NCBI GenBank assembly: GCA_900767605.1
Contig: CAAFZT010000036.1
Location: forward strand, 1-20,866
Source of the DNA: Bacilli bacterium
GTDB taxonomy: Bacteria > Bacillota_I > Bacilli_A > RFN20 > CAG-826
DNA: 20,866 bases
Reading direction: 5' to 3'
Position 1 is the stretch's first letter; the number at the start of each line of letters is the position of its first letter. A program made the position numbers and the translations under genes. The notes under the pieces are model-generated. The model ran no database searches. It saw nothing but the letters and a program-made list of their open reading frames with translations, and was not told where the DNA came from. Shown in pieces: positions 7,548 to 17,100 of the stretch.

Positions 7548-9938
7548 TCACTCATCGTCGACAAAAACTAAACGCGCCTCACCAATTAGACCAGCATCCA
7601 AATCCGTTCCCTCGATTCTGTTAGCTAAAACATTTTGGATGCGAACATGGATTTCATTGTGTCCAGAATGAAGCGCGTTCGTTAAATCAAAATCATAGGG
7701 GGCCCACAAGCGTGCTCCGACGTCTTTCTCATTGCACCGAACCCAAGCAAAGTCACGAACTTGATCAAGGCACAGTCTCGCCTTATTAGGACATTTATCC
7801 ACGTCAAAGGAATAAAGAAGATCTATGGTGCCGTCAAAATGGGCAATTCCATTTTCGTGGGCAGAGGTCAATTTTTCTTCTTTTCCATTAAATGAAGCCT
7901 TCTCGCACTTCAAAACTATCGAATTCCATTTCAAAGTCTTTGCAGGGACTTGATTTCCAGGTCGTAGAATCAGCAACATGGATTCTTTAGGACCAAAAGT
8001 GATGCGTTCCTGACGTTCTTCTCCCGCTTCAAAAAGGACACACGTCTCCCCTGTTTCACCATTCCACCGTTCTACTTGCAGTCCTTTTGGGACTAAAAAT
8101 CCAATCGTGGAAGGAACCTCTAAAGCATTTAGAAGAAAACGAATAAGAGTCTCTCCGTCCTTCCTGCCATAGCAATAAACGCCATGTCCAACAACTTCTA
8201 AGTCTAGTTCCTTGGTCAAATAACGAACGGCGTCCGTTTCTTCATAATAGGTGAAGGAGACCATCCCGGAGATAAAGCCTTTATCCTTGCCCATTTTCAT
8301 CACAATGCCGGATTCGGCATACCGTTGCACCTGCAGAGCCGCCTCGCTAGAAGGAAGACAAGGCAAAATCAAAGCTTCGTATCCGTGATTTTTAATCACA
8401 AGTCTCGCCCCTTCCACTCGAGATTCAACCAGTTGATCTTCGGAGACAAAATCGAAATCGATTCCTTTATCCAAAAGGGCGCCCGTAAGAGAAGCAAGGC
8501 ATTCATCCATCAAACGAACGTCGTAATGATTTAAAGGTGCAAAAATCTCGGCGGCTTTTTTCGCTGGATAATAAACGGCAATTTTGGCATCCCTTTCGCC
8601 TTGGCTTAAAACATAAGACAAGCGAGATACATAGTTCGCGAACTGATGATATTCCTTCCAATAAGGGTTTTGAATGAATTGGGAAGGAGGCGACTCCAAT
8701 GCGCGATATCCTTCCGTTGAATAGAAGAATGCATGGGGAACGAGCATATTGACGCCTTGAACATATTGAAGATCGACGCGTTCTTTCATTTCTTGCGGGG
8801 TTAAAGCCCACGAAAAGCACCCAAAGGTCTCGGAAAAACAACGAGGTTTGTTCAAGAAATGGGCCGCGCTAGCACCTAATTTTTCAGTAACACGGGGAAA
8901 AGCACGGTCGATGCAGTCGATGCCAGAATAATCAAGTGCATCCATCACACCGAAGAAATTGCCCTCCATTTGGACAAGATCCTCCAGTTTTTCCTCCCGG
9001 TGTAAATGGCCAATATGAAGCAATCCATCCGCATGCAAAAAGGAAGAAATCACATCGAAATAAGATTCGCGATAAAACCGAACAAGCGCTTCGTAATAGT
9101 CTTTTCTCGTCTTGGGGCTGATTTCCATGTTTTGCCATAGCCCACATAGATGAGGACGTATATCGTAGCCATAAGCCTTTTCAAACCGCTCCGCAAAATC
9201 AGGGGTCCAGGCGATAGTATTTAAATTACGGTCTTGATCGAGGTAATTTTGGTAAAAACCGGGCTCGTCCGTGAAAAAGCCCTTTATGACGTTCCCCCAA
9301 TATTCTGGTAAGCGTTTTTTATATTCTTTGTGCGTCGCAGAAAGAAATACCTGTGTGGCCTTGGGATTAAGCAAGTCCACGTAGGGCTTATCCGAATACG
9401 CGGGGCGGTGGTCGCATTTCTCCAAACGGAAGACAAATACTTCCCAACTTAACGTTTCTGAATGCCAAGGTTCTTTGCCGTTCCGACCATAATCCGTGAT
9501 ATCGACAAATTCGCGGTCCTGATAAACCGCGGTGACTTCTACTAACTTTGAATGAGGCCGATCCTCGACGACAACGGGCTTCCCTAGCACCGGATATATT
9601 TTTTCTACGCTCAAACACCAAGCGCAAAAATCCGGATTCGCATCGACGACGCGACCGCTCGCATACCCACTCGGCCAATTATCTTCATCGTAAATCCACA
9701 AGCGCATCCCAAGTCGCTTTGCCGTTTCGCAGGATAGGCGAACTCGTTCAAACCATGCATCGGACAAATAAGGCATCGTTAGGCCTTTTCTCGCATGAAT
9801 AATCGCCTCATTTACACCTTGTTCCTTCATTTGTTCCAGTTGAAAAACAATTTGATCTTCCTTCATTTCACCGTTCCAAAACCAAAAAGGAACAGGTCCA
9901 TATTCGGAAGAAGGATAAAGGAATGCATTTTCGTTCAT
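7548..9938 (-). CDS. GH106-like glycoside hydrolase (alpha-L-rhamnosidase related)
   Basis: A 796-residue cytosolic enzyme with the layout of the GH106/Glyco_hydro_106 group. The N-terminal motif PSSEYGPVPFWFWNG (9-23) opens a TIM barrel; HARKGL (48-53) and LWIYDEDNWPSG (80-91) are family hallmarks. Likely catalytic acids are Glu225 in FFTDEPG (221-227) and Glu370 in SETFG (369-373). A glutamine-amidotransferase-like domain follows (about 450-610), and the C-terminus ends in a beta-sandwich with GTDLDAGLIG (777-786), like the terminal domain of GH2/GH106 relatives. Characterised GH106 members release alpha-L-rhamnose from pectin or flavonoid glycosides, but many relatives are untested, so the substrate is uncertain. 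It is first gene of the pair with the trehalase-like enzyme and divergent from the AraC regulator. Confidence 0.82.
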   Translation of the reverse strand: MNENAFLYPSSEYGPVPFWFWNGEMKEDQIVFQLEQMKEQGVNEAIIHARKGLTMPYLSDAWFERVRLSCETAKRLGMRLWIYDEDNWPSGYASGRVVDANPDFCAWCLSVEKIYPVLGKPVVVEDRPHSKLVEVTAVYQDREFVDITDYGRNGKEPWHSETLSWEVFVFRLEKCDHRPAYSDKPYVDLLNPKATQVFLSATHKEYKKRLPEYWGNVIKGFFTDEPGFYQNYLDQDRNLNTIAWTPDFAERFEKAYGYDIRPHLCGLWQNMEISPKTRKDYYEALVRFYRESYFDVISSFLHADGLLHIGHLHREEKLEDLVQMEGNFFGVMDALDYSGIDCIDRAFPRVTEKLGASAAHFLNKPRCFSETFGCFSWALTPQEMKERVDLQYVQGVNMLVPHAFFYSTEGYRALESPPSQFIQNPYWKEYHQFANYVSRLSYVLSQGERDAKIAVYYPAKKAAEIFAPLNHYDVRLMDECLASLTGALLDKGIDFDFVSEDQLVESRVEGARLVIKNHGYEALILPCLPSSEAALQVQRYAESGIVMKMGKDKGFISGMVSFTYYEETDAVRYLTKELDLEVVGHGVYCYGRKDGETLIRFLLNALEVPSTIGFLVPKGLQVERWNGETGETCVLFEAGEERQERITFGPKESMLLILRPGNQVPAKTLKWNSIVLKCEKASFNGKEEKLTSAHENGIAHFDGTIDLLYSFDVDKCPNKARLCLDQVRDFAWVRCNEKDVGARLWAPYDFDLTNALHSGHNEIHVRIQNVLANRIEGTDLDAGLIGEARLVFVDDE

Positions 9939-9989
9939 TGGAATTACCTATTAGATAGCGAAATTCACGATGCGTAAATTTTCCCCATT

Positions 9990-9995
9990 ATTATA
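9990..9995 (-). promoter_or_regulatory. activator-type promoter of the GH106/GH37 pair
   Basis: A perfect -10 box TATAAT on the minus strand, 51 bases before the ATG at 9938. No -35 hexamer is found at 16-18 bp (AAAAAG stands there), which is typical of promoters that need an activator. Confidence 0.55.
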
Positions 9996-10021
9996 GAACG
10001 CCGCTGAGCTCGCTTTTTATT

Positions 10022-10051
10022 TTTTCATGATACAAAACTGCTATTTTTAAT
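10022..10051 (+). promoter_or_regulatory. candidate promoter of the AraC-type regulator
   Basis: TTTTCA (10022-10027), 18-bp spacer, TTTAAT (10046-10051). Transcription would start near 10058, leaving a leader of about 75 bases. Both AraC half-sites overlap it, which would allow autoregulation. Confidence 0.4.
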
Positions 10052-10053
10052 AC
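10028..10053 (-). promoter_or_regulatory. direct half-sites for the AraC-type regulator (predicted)
   Basis: On the minus strand GTATTA (10053-10048) and GTATCA (10033-10028) repeat in the same orientation 20 bp apart, about two helical turns, each followed by an A-rich run. The promoter-proximal copy is centred about 48 bp upstream of the predicted hydrolase start point. Direct repeats at this spacing are the usual mode of AraC-family binding. Confidence 0.4.
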
Positions 10054-10132
10054 CTTTTAAAAGCGTAAGGGCTTTCTTTGCCTTTTTTTATGTCTTTTTT
10101 TCTATAGGAGTCTATCATTGATAAGGAAAAAT

Positions 10133-10969
10133 ATGAAACACAGCAAACCCATGCTCATTCGGCCGGATAGTGATCGAATCACCCAGCAATACGCCACGCC
10201 AAACCCTCCCCATAATCACGTTTTGTGGGAGTTGACCATCTACCAGGACGGAATATCCAAAAATATCGTTAACGGCATACCTGCCGATGCCACTTCTGGC
10301 GACATCTTTCTCATGGGTCCCGCCCACCTTCACGAAATCGTTTTTATCAAAACGCCGCATTTACATCAGGATATTTATTTCACAGAGGAAGATATTCGTT
10401 TCGCCCTCAAGAACTGGCCAAGCGAATTATCGAAGGAAGTATTAAGCGGGGAGCGGCTCATCCATTTAAAAGCGGACATCAACACCTATGATTCCGTGCA
10501 AAAATACTGCAAAACCCTCTTAAAATTCACGGTTTCCGACTCCATGGAAAAACGTCCTTCTGTCGTCAAAGCCCTATCCATCTCCCTCTTGGAATATATC
10601 CTTGGACTTTATCTCATTGAAAATTATGGGGAGCGGCAAGGGGAGCCAAAGTGGCTGATTGAATTGCTCGTTCAACTCCAAAGACCAGAAGTATTCTCTA
10701 AAAGGGTCAATGACATCGTGGGGATGACCAACTATTCCCATTCCCAAGTCAGTACCATCTTTAAAAACTATCTCGGGGTATCCCTCGTGGATTACCTTAT
10801 TAAAATTCGCATGTCTTATGCGGAGGAGTTGCTTGCGAAAACCAATGCTTCCGTCTTAATGATCGCAGAAGAATGTGGGTACGCCTCCCTCTCCTCATTC
10901 ATCAAATTATTTCACGCCTTCACGGGATATACCCCGCTTCAGTACCGCAAAAAAGGCGGCAAGCAATAA
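10133..10969 (+). CDS. AraC/XylS-family transcriptional regulator
   Basis: A 278-residue DNA-binding regulator. Residues 1-80 have the look of a cupin sugar-sensing domain: HNHVLWELTIYQDG (27-40), then SGDIFLMGPAHLHEI (55-69) with paired histidines. The C-terminal 80 residues (about 190-270) hold two helix-turn-helix units: YSHSQVSTIFKNYLGVSLVDY, then IAEECGYASLSSFIKLFHAFTGYTPLQYR, which closely fits the AraC signature. The ATG at 10133 has AAGGA five bases upstream; a TTG at 10118 with AGGAG upstream is an alternative adding five residues. It is divergent from the GH106/GH37 pair and convergent with the ABC permease gene, so it probably controls the hydrolases and perhaps the transport operon in response to a sugar. 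Confidence 0.93.
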   Translation: MKHSKPMLIRPDSDRITQQYATPNPPHNHVLWELTIYQDGISKNIVNGIPADATSGDIFLMGPAHLHEIVFIKTPHLHQDIYFTEEDIRFALKNWPSELSKEVLSGERLIHLKADINTYDSVQKYCKTLLKFTVSDSMEKRPSVVKALSISLLEYILGLYLIENYGERQGEPKWLIELLVQLQRPEVFSKRVNDIVGMTNYSHSQVSTIFKNYLGVSLVDYLIKIRMSYAEELLAKTNASVLMIAEECGYASLSSFIKLFHAFTGYTPLQYRKKGGKQ

Positions 10970-10971
10970 AT

Positions 10972-11865
10972 CTAGCCTTTCACGCCATCGCTAGCGGATA
11001 AGCCGTTTTGAAGCGGCTTCTGGAAAATCGCATACATGATGACCACAGGAATCATGGAAATAATAAGAGCTGCAAATTTAACGCCGAAATCCACATTGGC
11101 ATCCGCCATCAGGTTATTCAAACCTGCAGACATCGTGTAGAAATTCTTGTCTTCGATAAAAGTAATCGACATAGCGTATTCATTCCAAACGCCCGTGAAC
11201 GAAAGCAAGGCAACAATAAATAAGGGCGGCTTTACCATCGGCAAAACCACGCGGAAGAATCGCTGGAATTCATTGGCACCATCAATTTCAGCCGCTTCGA
11301 GAATGTCATTATTAATTCCGCGCATGAAAGGCAAGGTCAAGAAAATATAGAACGGAACGCCTTGAATCGCATTTAGTAACATTAACGTCGGAATCACCCA
11401 CCAGCCGTCTAATAGATGCAATTTGTATCAAAATTGATACAAAGGGATTAGTAGAAGCATCTGGGGAACCATCATGAAAACCGAATAGAAATGGTCTAGA
11501 AGACGGAAAAAGAAATGATGGTATTTGGCAATCACATAACTCGACCCTAAAACCATCAAGACGCAAAGGCATACCGATCCGGCCGAAAGAATTAACGTAT
11601 TCATGAAATAACGGCCGAATTGGGCTCCATTCCATGCCTCTGCATAATTGCTGAATCGCCAAACCGTCGGTAAGGAGAAAGCTCCCTGCATCACGTCCCC
11701 TTTGTTTTTGAAAGAGGTCATGACGGCCCAAAGCAAGGGGAAAACAATTAAAATCGCCCAAAGGACTAGCAAGACGCGAAACACCCAGCGAATCGTGATA
11801 ACGCTGCTAGATTCTGGGGCCTTCTTCGCTTTCAGTTTTGGAGTTTTTGCCACTTCTACTTTCAT
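10972..11865 (-). pseudogene. CUT1 sugar ABC transporter permease (MalG type), interrupted by an in-frame TGA
   Basis: Inner-membrane subunit of a carbohydrate importer. Residues 1-145 carry a basic N-terminus and the first helices, ending MLLLIPLYQF. Codon 146 is TGA (11430-11428), after which the same frame continues YKLHLLDGWW and the rest of the permease. The second part includes the EAA loop EAAEIDGANEFQRFFRVVLP that contacts the ATPase. Read through, the product would be 297 residues, normal for MalG-like permeases, and the spacing between IPLY and KL equals that of relatives, so the TGA replaces a codon instead of being inserted. As read, the first fragment lacks the EAA loop and cannot work. 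The TGA lies in a perfect palindrome. The start overlaps the previous gene in an ATGA with GGGAGG upstream. Confidence 0.85.
11422..11443. repeat. perfect 22-bp palindrome inside the permease gene
   Basis: Ten-base arms TTTGTATCAA and TTGATACAAA flank a two-base centre with no mismatch. The in-frame TGA at 11430-11428 is part of one arm. It is unusually perfect for coding DNA and resembles an operator or a small hairpin. Confidence 0.9.
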
Positions 11866-12797
11866 GCGAACCGCCTCCCCAATTTGTTCATTAAAGCTTT
11901 CACGGCAAGCGAAACCGTCGCGCTGATGAATAGCATTACAATCGCCGCCGCGTAAGAGAACGCCACACGAGACCTCGACGTACCGTACAAATAGACATAG
12001 AGGCCCATAACCATGGCGTTGTTGTTAAGTCCTCCATTAGGCAAGAAGACATTTACAATCGCGAAGTTTCCGCCCAGGGACTGATAAAGAATGGAAACGA
12101 CCATAAAGGTCACTTCCAGCCACACGGCTGGCATCGTGATGTGGAAAAGTTGTTGCCAAGATGACGCTCCATCGATTTCAGAAGCCTCATATAAATCCAG
12201 GGGAATTTGATTGATGGAAGAGATCATGGTCAGCATGAAAAGCCCTACGCCGCACCAGGAAGCGACAAACCCAATGCAAAGCAACGGGTATTGGGTCAGC
12301 CAATCCACCGCCCCTTCTTTATTGAATAGACCTATAAAAGCATTGAGCAAGCCAGACTGGCCCGCCATGAAGACAAAGCTCCATAGCGAGCCAATAATGA
12401 CCGTAGAAAGAATATTAGGAAGATAGAAGAGGAATTTATAGGTGATAACCTCTCCTGTTTTAAGGCGGAACCTCGTTAACGACACGGCGAAGAGAACAGT
12501 CAACAAAATGATGATCACCTCTTTGATGCCTGTGATGATGAAGTCGTTGGAAACCGCCTTCCAAAAAACGGGATCCATCAGCACTTCTTTATAATTATCC
12601 ACCCCAATCCATTCTTTCGTGCGATACCCCCTCCAGTTCGTAAAGGAATCCAAGACGGACTGAAAAATCGGGTATACGCAGAAAAGGAGGTAAACTAGGA
12701 AGGGAAGCAGGCAAAACAAGGAAGCAAAAAGAATCTTCCATCCGTCGATTCGCCGACGCGATTTCCCGTTGGATTTTCGAAGTGCTGAGGTCGTCAT
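11862..12797 (-). CDS. CUT1 sugar ABC transporter permease (MalF/UgpA type)
   Basis: A 311-residue inner-membrane permease of a carbohydrate importer. Six helices can be outlined, the first at about residues 21-41 (LFASLFCLLPFLVYLLFCVY). The EAA motif EASEIDGASSWQQLFHITMP lies in the last third and is the docking site for the ATPase. The ATG at 12797 (MTTSALRK) is chosen because it is one base past the upstream stop codon, with GGGA from that gene's last codons as ribosome binding site; a start twelve codons earlier would overlap the binding protein. The final codons overlap the second permease in an ATGA. Length and order (binding protein, MalF-like, MalG-like) are standard for CUT1 systems. 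Confidence 0.93.
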   Translation of the reverse strand: MTTSALRKSNGKSRRRIDGWKILFASLFCLLPFLVYLLFCVYPIFQSVLDSFTNWRGYRTKEWIGVDNYKEVLMDPVFWKAVSNDFIITGIKEVIIILLTVLFAVSLTRFRLKTGEVITYKFLFYLPNILSTVIIGSLWSFVFMAGQSGLLNAFIGLFNKEGAVDWLTQYPLLCIGFVASWCGVGLFMLTMISSINQIPLDLYEASEIDGASSWQQLFHITMPAVWLEVTFMVVSILYQSLGGNFAIVNVFLPNGGLNNNAMVMGLYVYLYGTSRSRVAFSYAAAIVMLFISATVSLAVKALMNKLGRRFA

Positions 12798-12798
12798 T

Positions 12799-14106
12799 TT
12801 ATTTCCCGGACAATTCTTTGGTAGCGGCAGCAACGATGTTATTGATAACCGTATCCACCGCCGTCGGATCGTTTACCAAGGTGTTAACCCCGTCGTTGAT
12901 GGCTTTGTCGACGCCACCCCACGACCCATTGTTGGACGCGTGTTTGTATGCGGGGTTATTGAAGACCGATTGCGTATAGGCCAAAACATCGGAAACCTTA
13001 TCGTCATTGGTGAAGTCCACTTTGGTGGGTACGGGAGAGTCCGAAGCATAGGCAAATTGCTTTTGGACGTCATCGCGATAAAGATACGTCATGAATTCCT
13101 TGGCAGCTTTCTTGTTGGAAGCTTCCTTGGCTACGGCGCAGGTAATCGAAGTCGTAACAATATATTGCTGCTTTTGAACTAACGGAGACGGGGCGTAGCG
13201 CATTTTGAATCCATCAGGGATATCCTTTTCCATTTCGCCACGGAGCCAAAGTCCGTTGGGGATTAACGCCGCTTCGTGCTTTAGCCACCTCAATTGGCTG
13301 CCGGTGTGATCCGCAGAAATGCAGTCCGCCACAACGCGGTCATTGGTTTGAACAAAGTCGGCAAATCGTTGAATAACGGATTTGAATTCCGCGGTTTTAT
13401 AAACATCAACGTCTTTGCAGTTCATGATGCGGCCAAAGATTTCGCCGCCAAGCTCTGCAAAAGCGGGGACCAAAAACCCTTGGGTCAAATAACCAGAATA
13501 GATTCCGGGATAAATGAGAGTTTTCATTCCAGATTCGTCGGCCTTGATCGTGTTGGCAAACGATTTCAAATCATTGTAGTTGGAGGGCATGGAATAGCCT
13601 TTCTCCTCGAAAAGGGCTTCGTCATACCACATACCCCAGGCGTTAAGGATCAAGGGGGCGCCGTAAGAAATCGTTTTACCCTTATCGTCCGTATAAGTTC
13701 TCCAGTAGGCGGAATCGACTTTATCGGAAATCTTGACGTTTTCACCAGGAACCAAAGCCGTCGACGACCATTCGGACAAATCTTCGAGCAATCCTTCCTT
13801 TAGCCACGTATCGCGATCCTGCGTGCCGTCGAGGTAAACAAAATCGGGAGGGTTTCCATGTTTCCAACGATTCGCGAATTGCTCGTTCACGTTGTTGTCC
13901 ATGTTAACGCTGATGTCATACTCGGGATGGTCTTTTTCAAAGAGTTTGAGGGCGTATTGCCATGCGGAAGTTCCGTAGCCACCTGCAAAGATTTGGAGGG
14001 TGAATTTTCCTCCTTCGGTGCCGGTTCCACCACCGGTTCCGCCACCGCATCCCGTGAGGAGGATCGAGGTTGCCATCAAGGCGATCATCGTCGTTTTGTT
14101 TTTCAT
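12799..14106 (-). CDS. sugar ABC transporter substrate-binding lipoprotein
   Basis: A 435-residue extracellular solute-binding protein of family 1. The signal sequence MKNKTTMIALMATSILLTGC ends in a lipobox (LLTGC) with Cys20 as the lipidated residue, followed by a glycine/threonine-rich flexible linker. The body begins FTLQIFAGGYGTSAWQYALKLF, the first strand and helix of the family, and contains aromatic-rich segments likely to stack on sugar rings. It would sit on the outer face of the membrane and deliver oligosaccharide to the two permeases encoded directly downstream. The ATG overlaps the stop codon of the large hydrolase gene in an ATGA, with AAAGGA nine bases upstream. The exact ligand cannot be read; the operon suggests a product of the surface hydrolase. 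Confidence 0.94.
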   Translation of the reverse strand: MKNKTTMIALMATSILLTGCGGGTGGGTGTEGGKFTLQIFAGGYGTSAWQYALKLFEKDHPEYDISVNMDNNVNEQFANRWKHGNPPDFVYLDGTQDRDTWLKEGLLEDLSEWSSTALVPGENVKISDKVDSAYWRTYTDDKGKTISYGAPLILNAWGMWYDEALFEEKGYSMPSNYNDLKSFANTIKADESGMKTLIYPGIYSGYLTQGFLVPAFAELGGEIFGRIMNCKDVDVYKTAEFKSVIQRFADFVQTNDRVVADCISADHTGSQLRWLKHEAALIPNGLWLRGEMEKDIPDGFKMRYAPSPLVQKQQYIVTTSITCAVAKEASNKKAAKEFMTYLYRDDVQKQFAYASDSPVPTKVDFTNDDKVSDVLAYTQSVFNNPAYKHASNNGSWGGVDKAINDGVNTLVNDPTAVDTVINNIVAAATKELSGK

Positions 14107-17100
14107 TTTGATGAATCCTTTCTATTTACTGTTTTCTTCTTTATCAACGCAGCGATTAAAACCGCTGACATTGCCACCACTTCGGCGCCGCCAATCGCGC
14201 CACAAACGCAAAGAACCACATCCCAGTCCTTCTTGACCGTTGGAACCGTCGGCTCATTCGGTTCACTAGGCGGAACGTTTTCTTCTTGCCCATAGCTTCC
14301 CGCCGGCATCAAACGGTAGAGATAAGTTGTTTTGGCTTCCAAAGTCGTTTCGAAGGAAGTGATATTTTTCCCGATTAGACGTCCCGCAAAGACATCCACA
14401 ACATCATAAGCCTTAGGCAAACGAATCGTGCGCTGACCTCCGTATGGCGAATCAATGCAAAGATAAGCGTTGGACGAGAAGACAACATCGCTATAAGAAT
14501 CGTCATAGACGTGTCCGCCTTCTTGGAGGAGCAAATTCCGGACAAACATCGCAGGAACATGGCCGATGCTAGAGAAAACGGTTGTATACGTTCCCCCGTC
14601 TTTGCTGGCAGCTTTCTTATAAGCAAGCCCGATATCTTCCGAACCCAAAATATTTCCAAGGGCAACCGCATTGGCGTCCGTTACCTTTGCAACAGGACTT
14701 ACCTCCGCGATCTCCGACTTGCCGTAAGTGAAACCCTTCATGTCTTGAAGCAAAGGATCTTCGCTTTCTGTCAACGACTTGACCGCGGTTCTCGGGGTTC
14801 CGGAAACCAAAGACACATCCATATCCACCAAATCCGATATATTGGCCGCGGACATGTCCCCTTCTTCTCCGTAAATGCCTGGTGTCCCGCACCAAATGAC
14901 GCTAGACCCCGACTTGCGAACCTTGTTTTTGATGGCTTCACGCGTTTCCTGGTCAAAGCGGTTCCCGACAATCAAATAAACCTTGTAGTCTTTTTCAAAG
15001 CCTTTTTTGAAGTCGCTGGCCAATAGCGTGTCATAGCCGACCCCAATATGGGCAAGGTCTTCTTTTTGACGGCTGAGGTTCACCTCAAGTGAGCTATAGG
15101 ACGCACCGAAGTGATAGGCGTAATCATGAGGCATGTTGTCTTCGATGACAAAAGCGACCTCGTGATTGTTCTCATTGTCCAATTTCCAAGAGTATTCCCA
15201 CTCCTTCATCATGAGATAGCAGCAATAATAGATTTCATCGTCGTGATACCAACCACCCGTCATGTCATAAATCCAGGCGGCGGCTCCGGTGATCATCGTG
15301 TTGCCCATATCGCGTTTCATCAGATTAATCGTGTCTTCGATGGAATAGGTCTTGCCCCACTCATCCATGGTGGAAGGGTTTTGGTCCGGCATATCGACTT
15401 TAACCGTTCGTTCATCGAATTCGGCCATGCAGAGCTTACCAGCGTTGACAATCGAGGTAACCGTTTGCATATACGAATTGCTATATCCAGATTGACGGGT
15501 CATATAAGAAATCGGCCCGCAGAAGAAATCGATGGGAAAAGACGGATCCAAGAATTTAGAGAATAAACTGTTATAAATGCCACTGGACTCGTAGGTCAAA
15601 GCATTCGTGATATAGCCTTGATAGGTGCCAGCAAGCCACTTGCCGTCCGAAACTTCTTTCACTACGGAAGAGAACTCGTAAATCGAATTCGTCACCAACG
15701 TGGATTTAAATTCCTGGTAATCCATGACGTTGCGTTGCTTGACCCCATCTAACAAGGAGGGGTAGGTGCTAGGTTCGCGTTCACCATAGCTAGGAATGGT
15801 CGCATTCGAAAGGGTGAGACTCGAATCGCCCCACGCCTTTTGCAAAGCGGAGTTCGTTTTGTATTTTTCGATTAAGAATTCGCGGAACGTATTCTGCGCA
15901 AGTTTGGAGAAATCCGCACAATTCCCTAACTCCATACCATATTCTTGCCATTCATAGGTGGCGCCTTGAGCGAATTTAACCGCGAAGATATGGGCTGCGT
16001 AAGGTTGGGCTTTCATGTGCTCCAAAACCGCGCGGATATAATCGCAAACATCTTTCACCCAACGTTTGGAAGAATAGGAAACGGAATCGGTTCCACCTTT
16101 CGCGCTTAAAGCACGTTCTTCCGGATAACGGTTCAGCCACCAAGAAGGAGGATCGCAGCTGATCATGACCATGATTTTGGCTTTAGGCGCGCCGGATAAG
16201 GTGGTGTAGATTCGTTCGTCAAACGGCTCGAAATTGTATTTTCCCTCATCCGTCCACGTCGAAGCGCCCGAAATATTATCGACGACCTTATTGTTTCCCA
16301 AGGCAATGAGTTTAACCCCGGCGTCATACATCTTTTGCGCATAGACGGGTTTGAAATAATTGAGGCCGTCGCTTTGCATCCATAGATAAGGGGCGTAGTT
16401 CTTTCCGCCAATTTCCAAAATCGTGGAATTGTTTTTCCTTACCACTTTAGATTCATCCAAATGAATTTCAGTCGGAAGGAGGGAAACGTAATGCCCACGG
16501 ATTTTGTTATCCATGTAGTCATCATTGTTAACAATCTTGATTTTCTCGGTATCAAACTGGAAGAAATAGGACCCTTCTTCCATGTAATCGGGAATATCGA
16601 CTTCATAGGTCACTTCGTTTGCTTGATTCGGAACCCACTCTGTCATAGAAGGCCCCTTGACCTGACGCAAGGAGGATTGAATCGGCGCATCGTCCAAATC
16701 GCTGGAATACTTTCCCCAGAAGGACACGCTTAAATCCAACGGTTTTTCGATTTTTTCAGCGGGCTTCCAGCTAGCCGTAAAGGTCAGGGTATCTCCTAAA
16801 ACACATTCGGAGGGCATAGCAATATCGACGAGTTCCAATTCCAATGACGTTGAAGCAAGCGAAACAAAGGGGATCGATCCCCAAGGCATGCAGCCTACCT
16901 CGCCAACCACATACGACTTCACCCAAGAAGAATCATCAAAATCGGGTTGAATCCATTCTTCGGTCTCTTCGCCCGTGATGTATTGTTCTTCTAGTTTTCC
17001 AGCCGTCTTTGAACATAGAGTTTCTTTATCGGAATAAATCGAGAGGAAGCGTCCCGACTCGGTAACGATCGTCGCCTCGAAAAGAAGACCAGAATAATAC

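Noticed and set aside
10060..10098. Attenuator-like hairpin in the AraC leader (AAAGC/GCTTT then T-run)
   Set aside because: Only a five-base, AT-rich stem with the T-run displaced; too weak to report as a feature.
11428..11430. TGA read as tryptophan throughout (Mollicutes code 4)
   Set aside because: TGA ends several genes at sensible places, including ATGA overlaps, and long reading frames use TGG for Trp. A whole-genome code change does not fit.
12769..13182. Plus-strand frame of 137 codons opposite the binding-protein gene
   Set aside because: Antisense to an unmistakable solute-binding protein; composition reflects the complementary frame.
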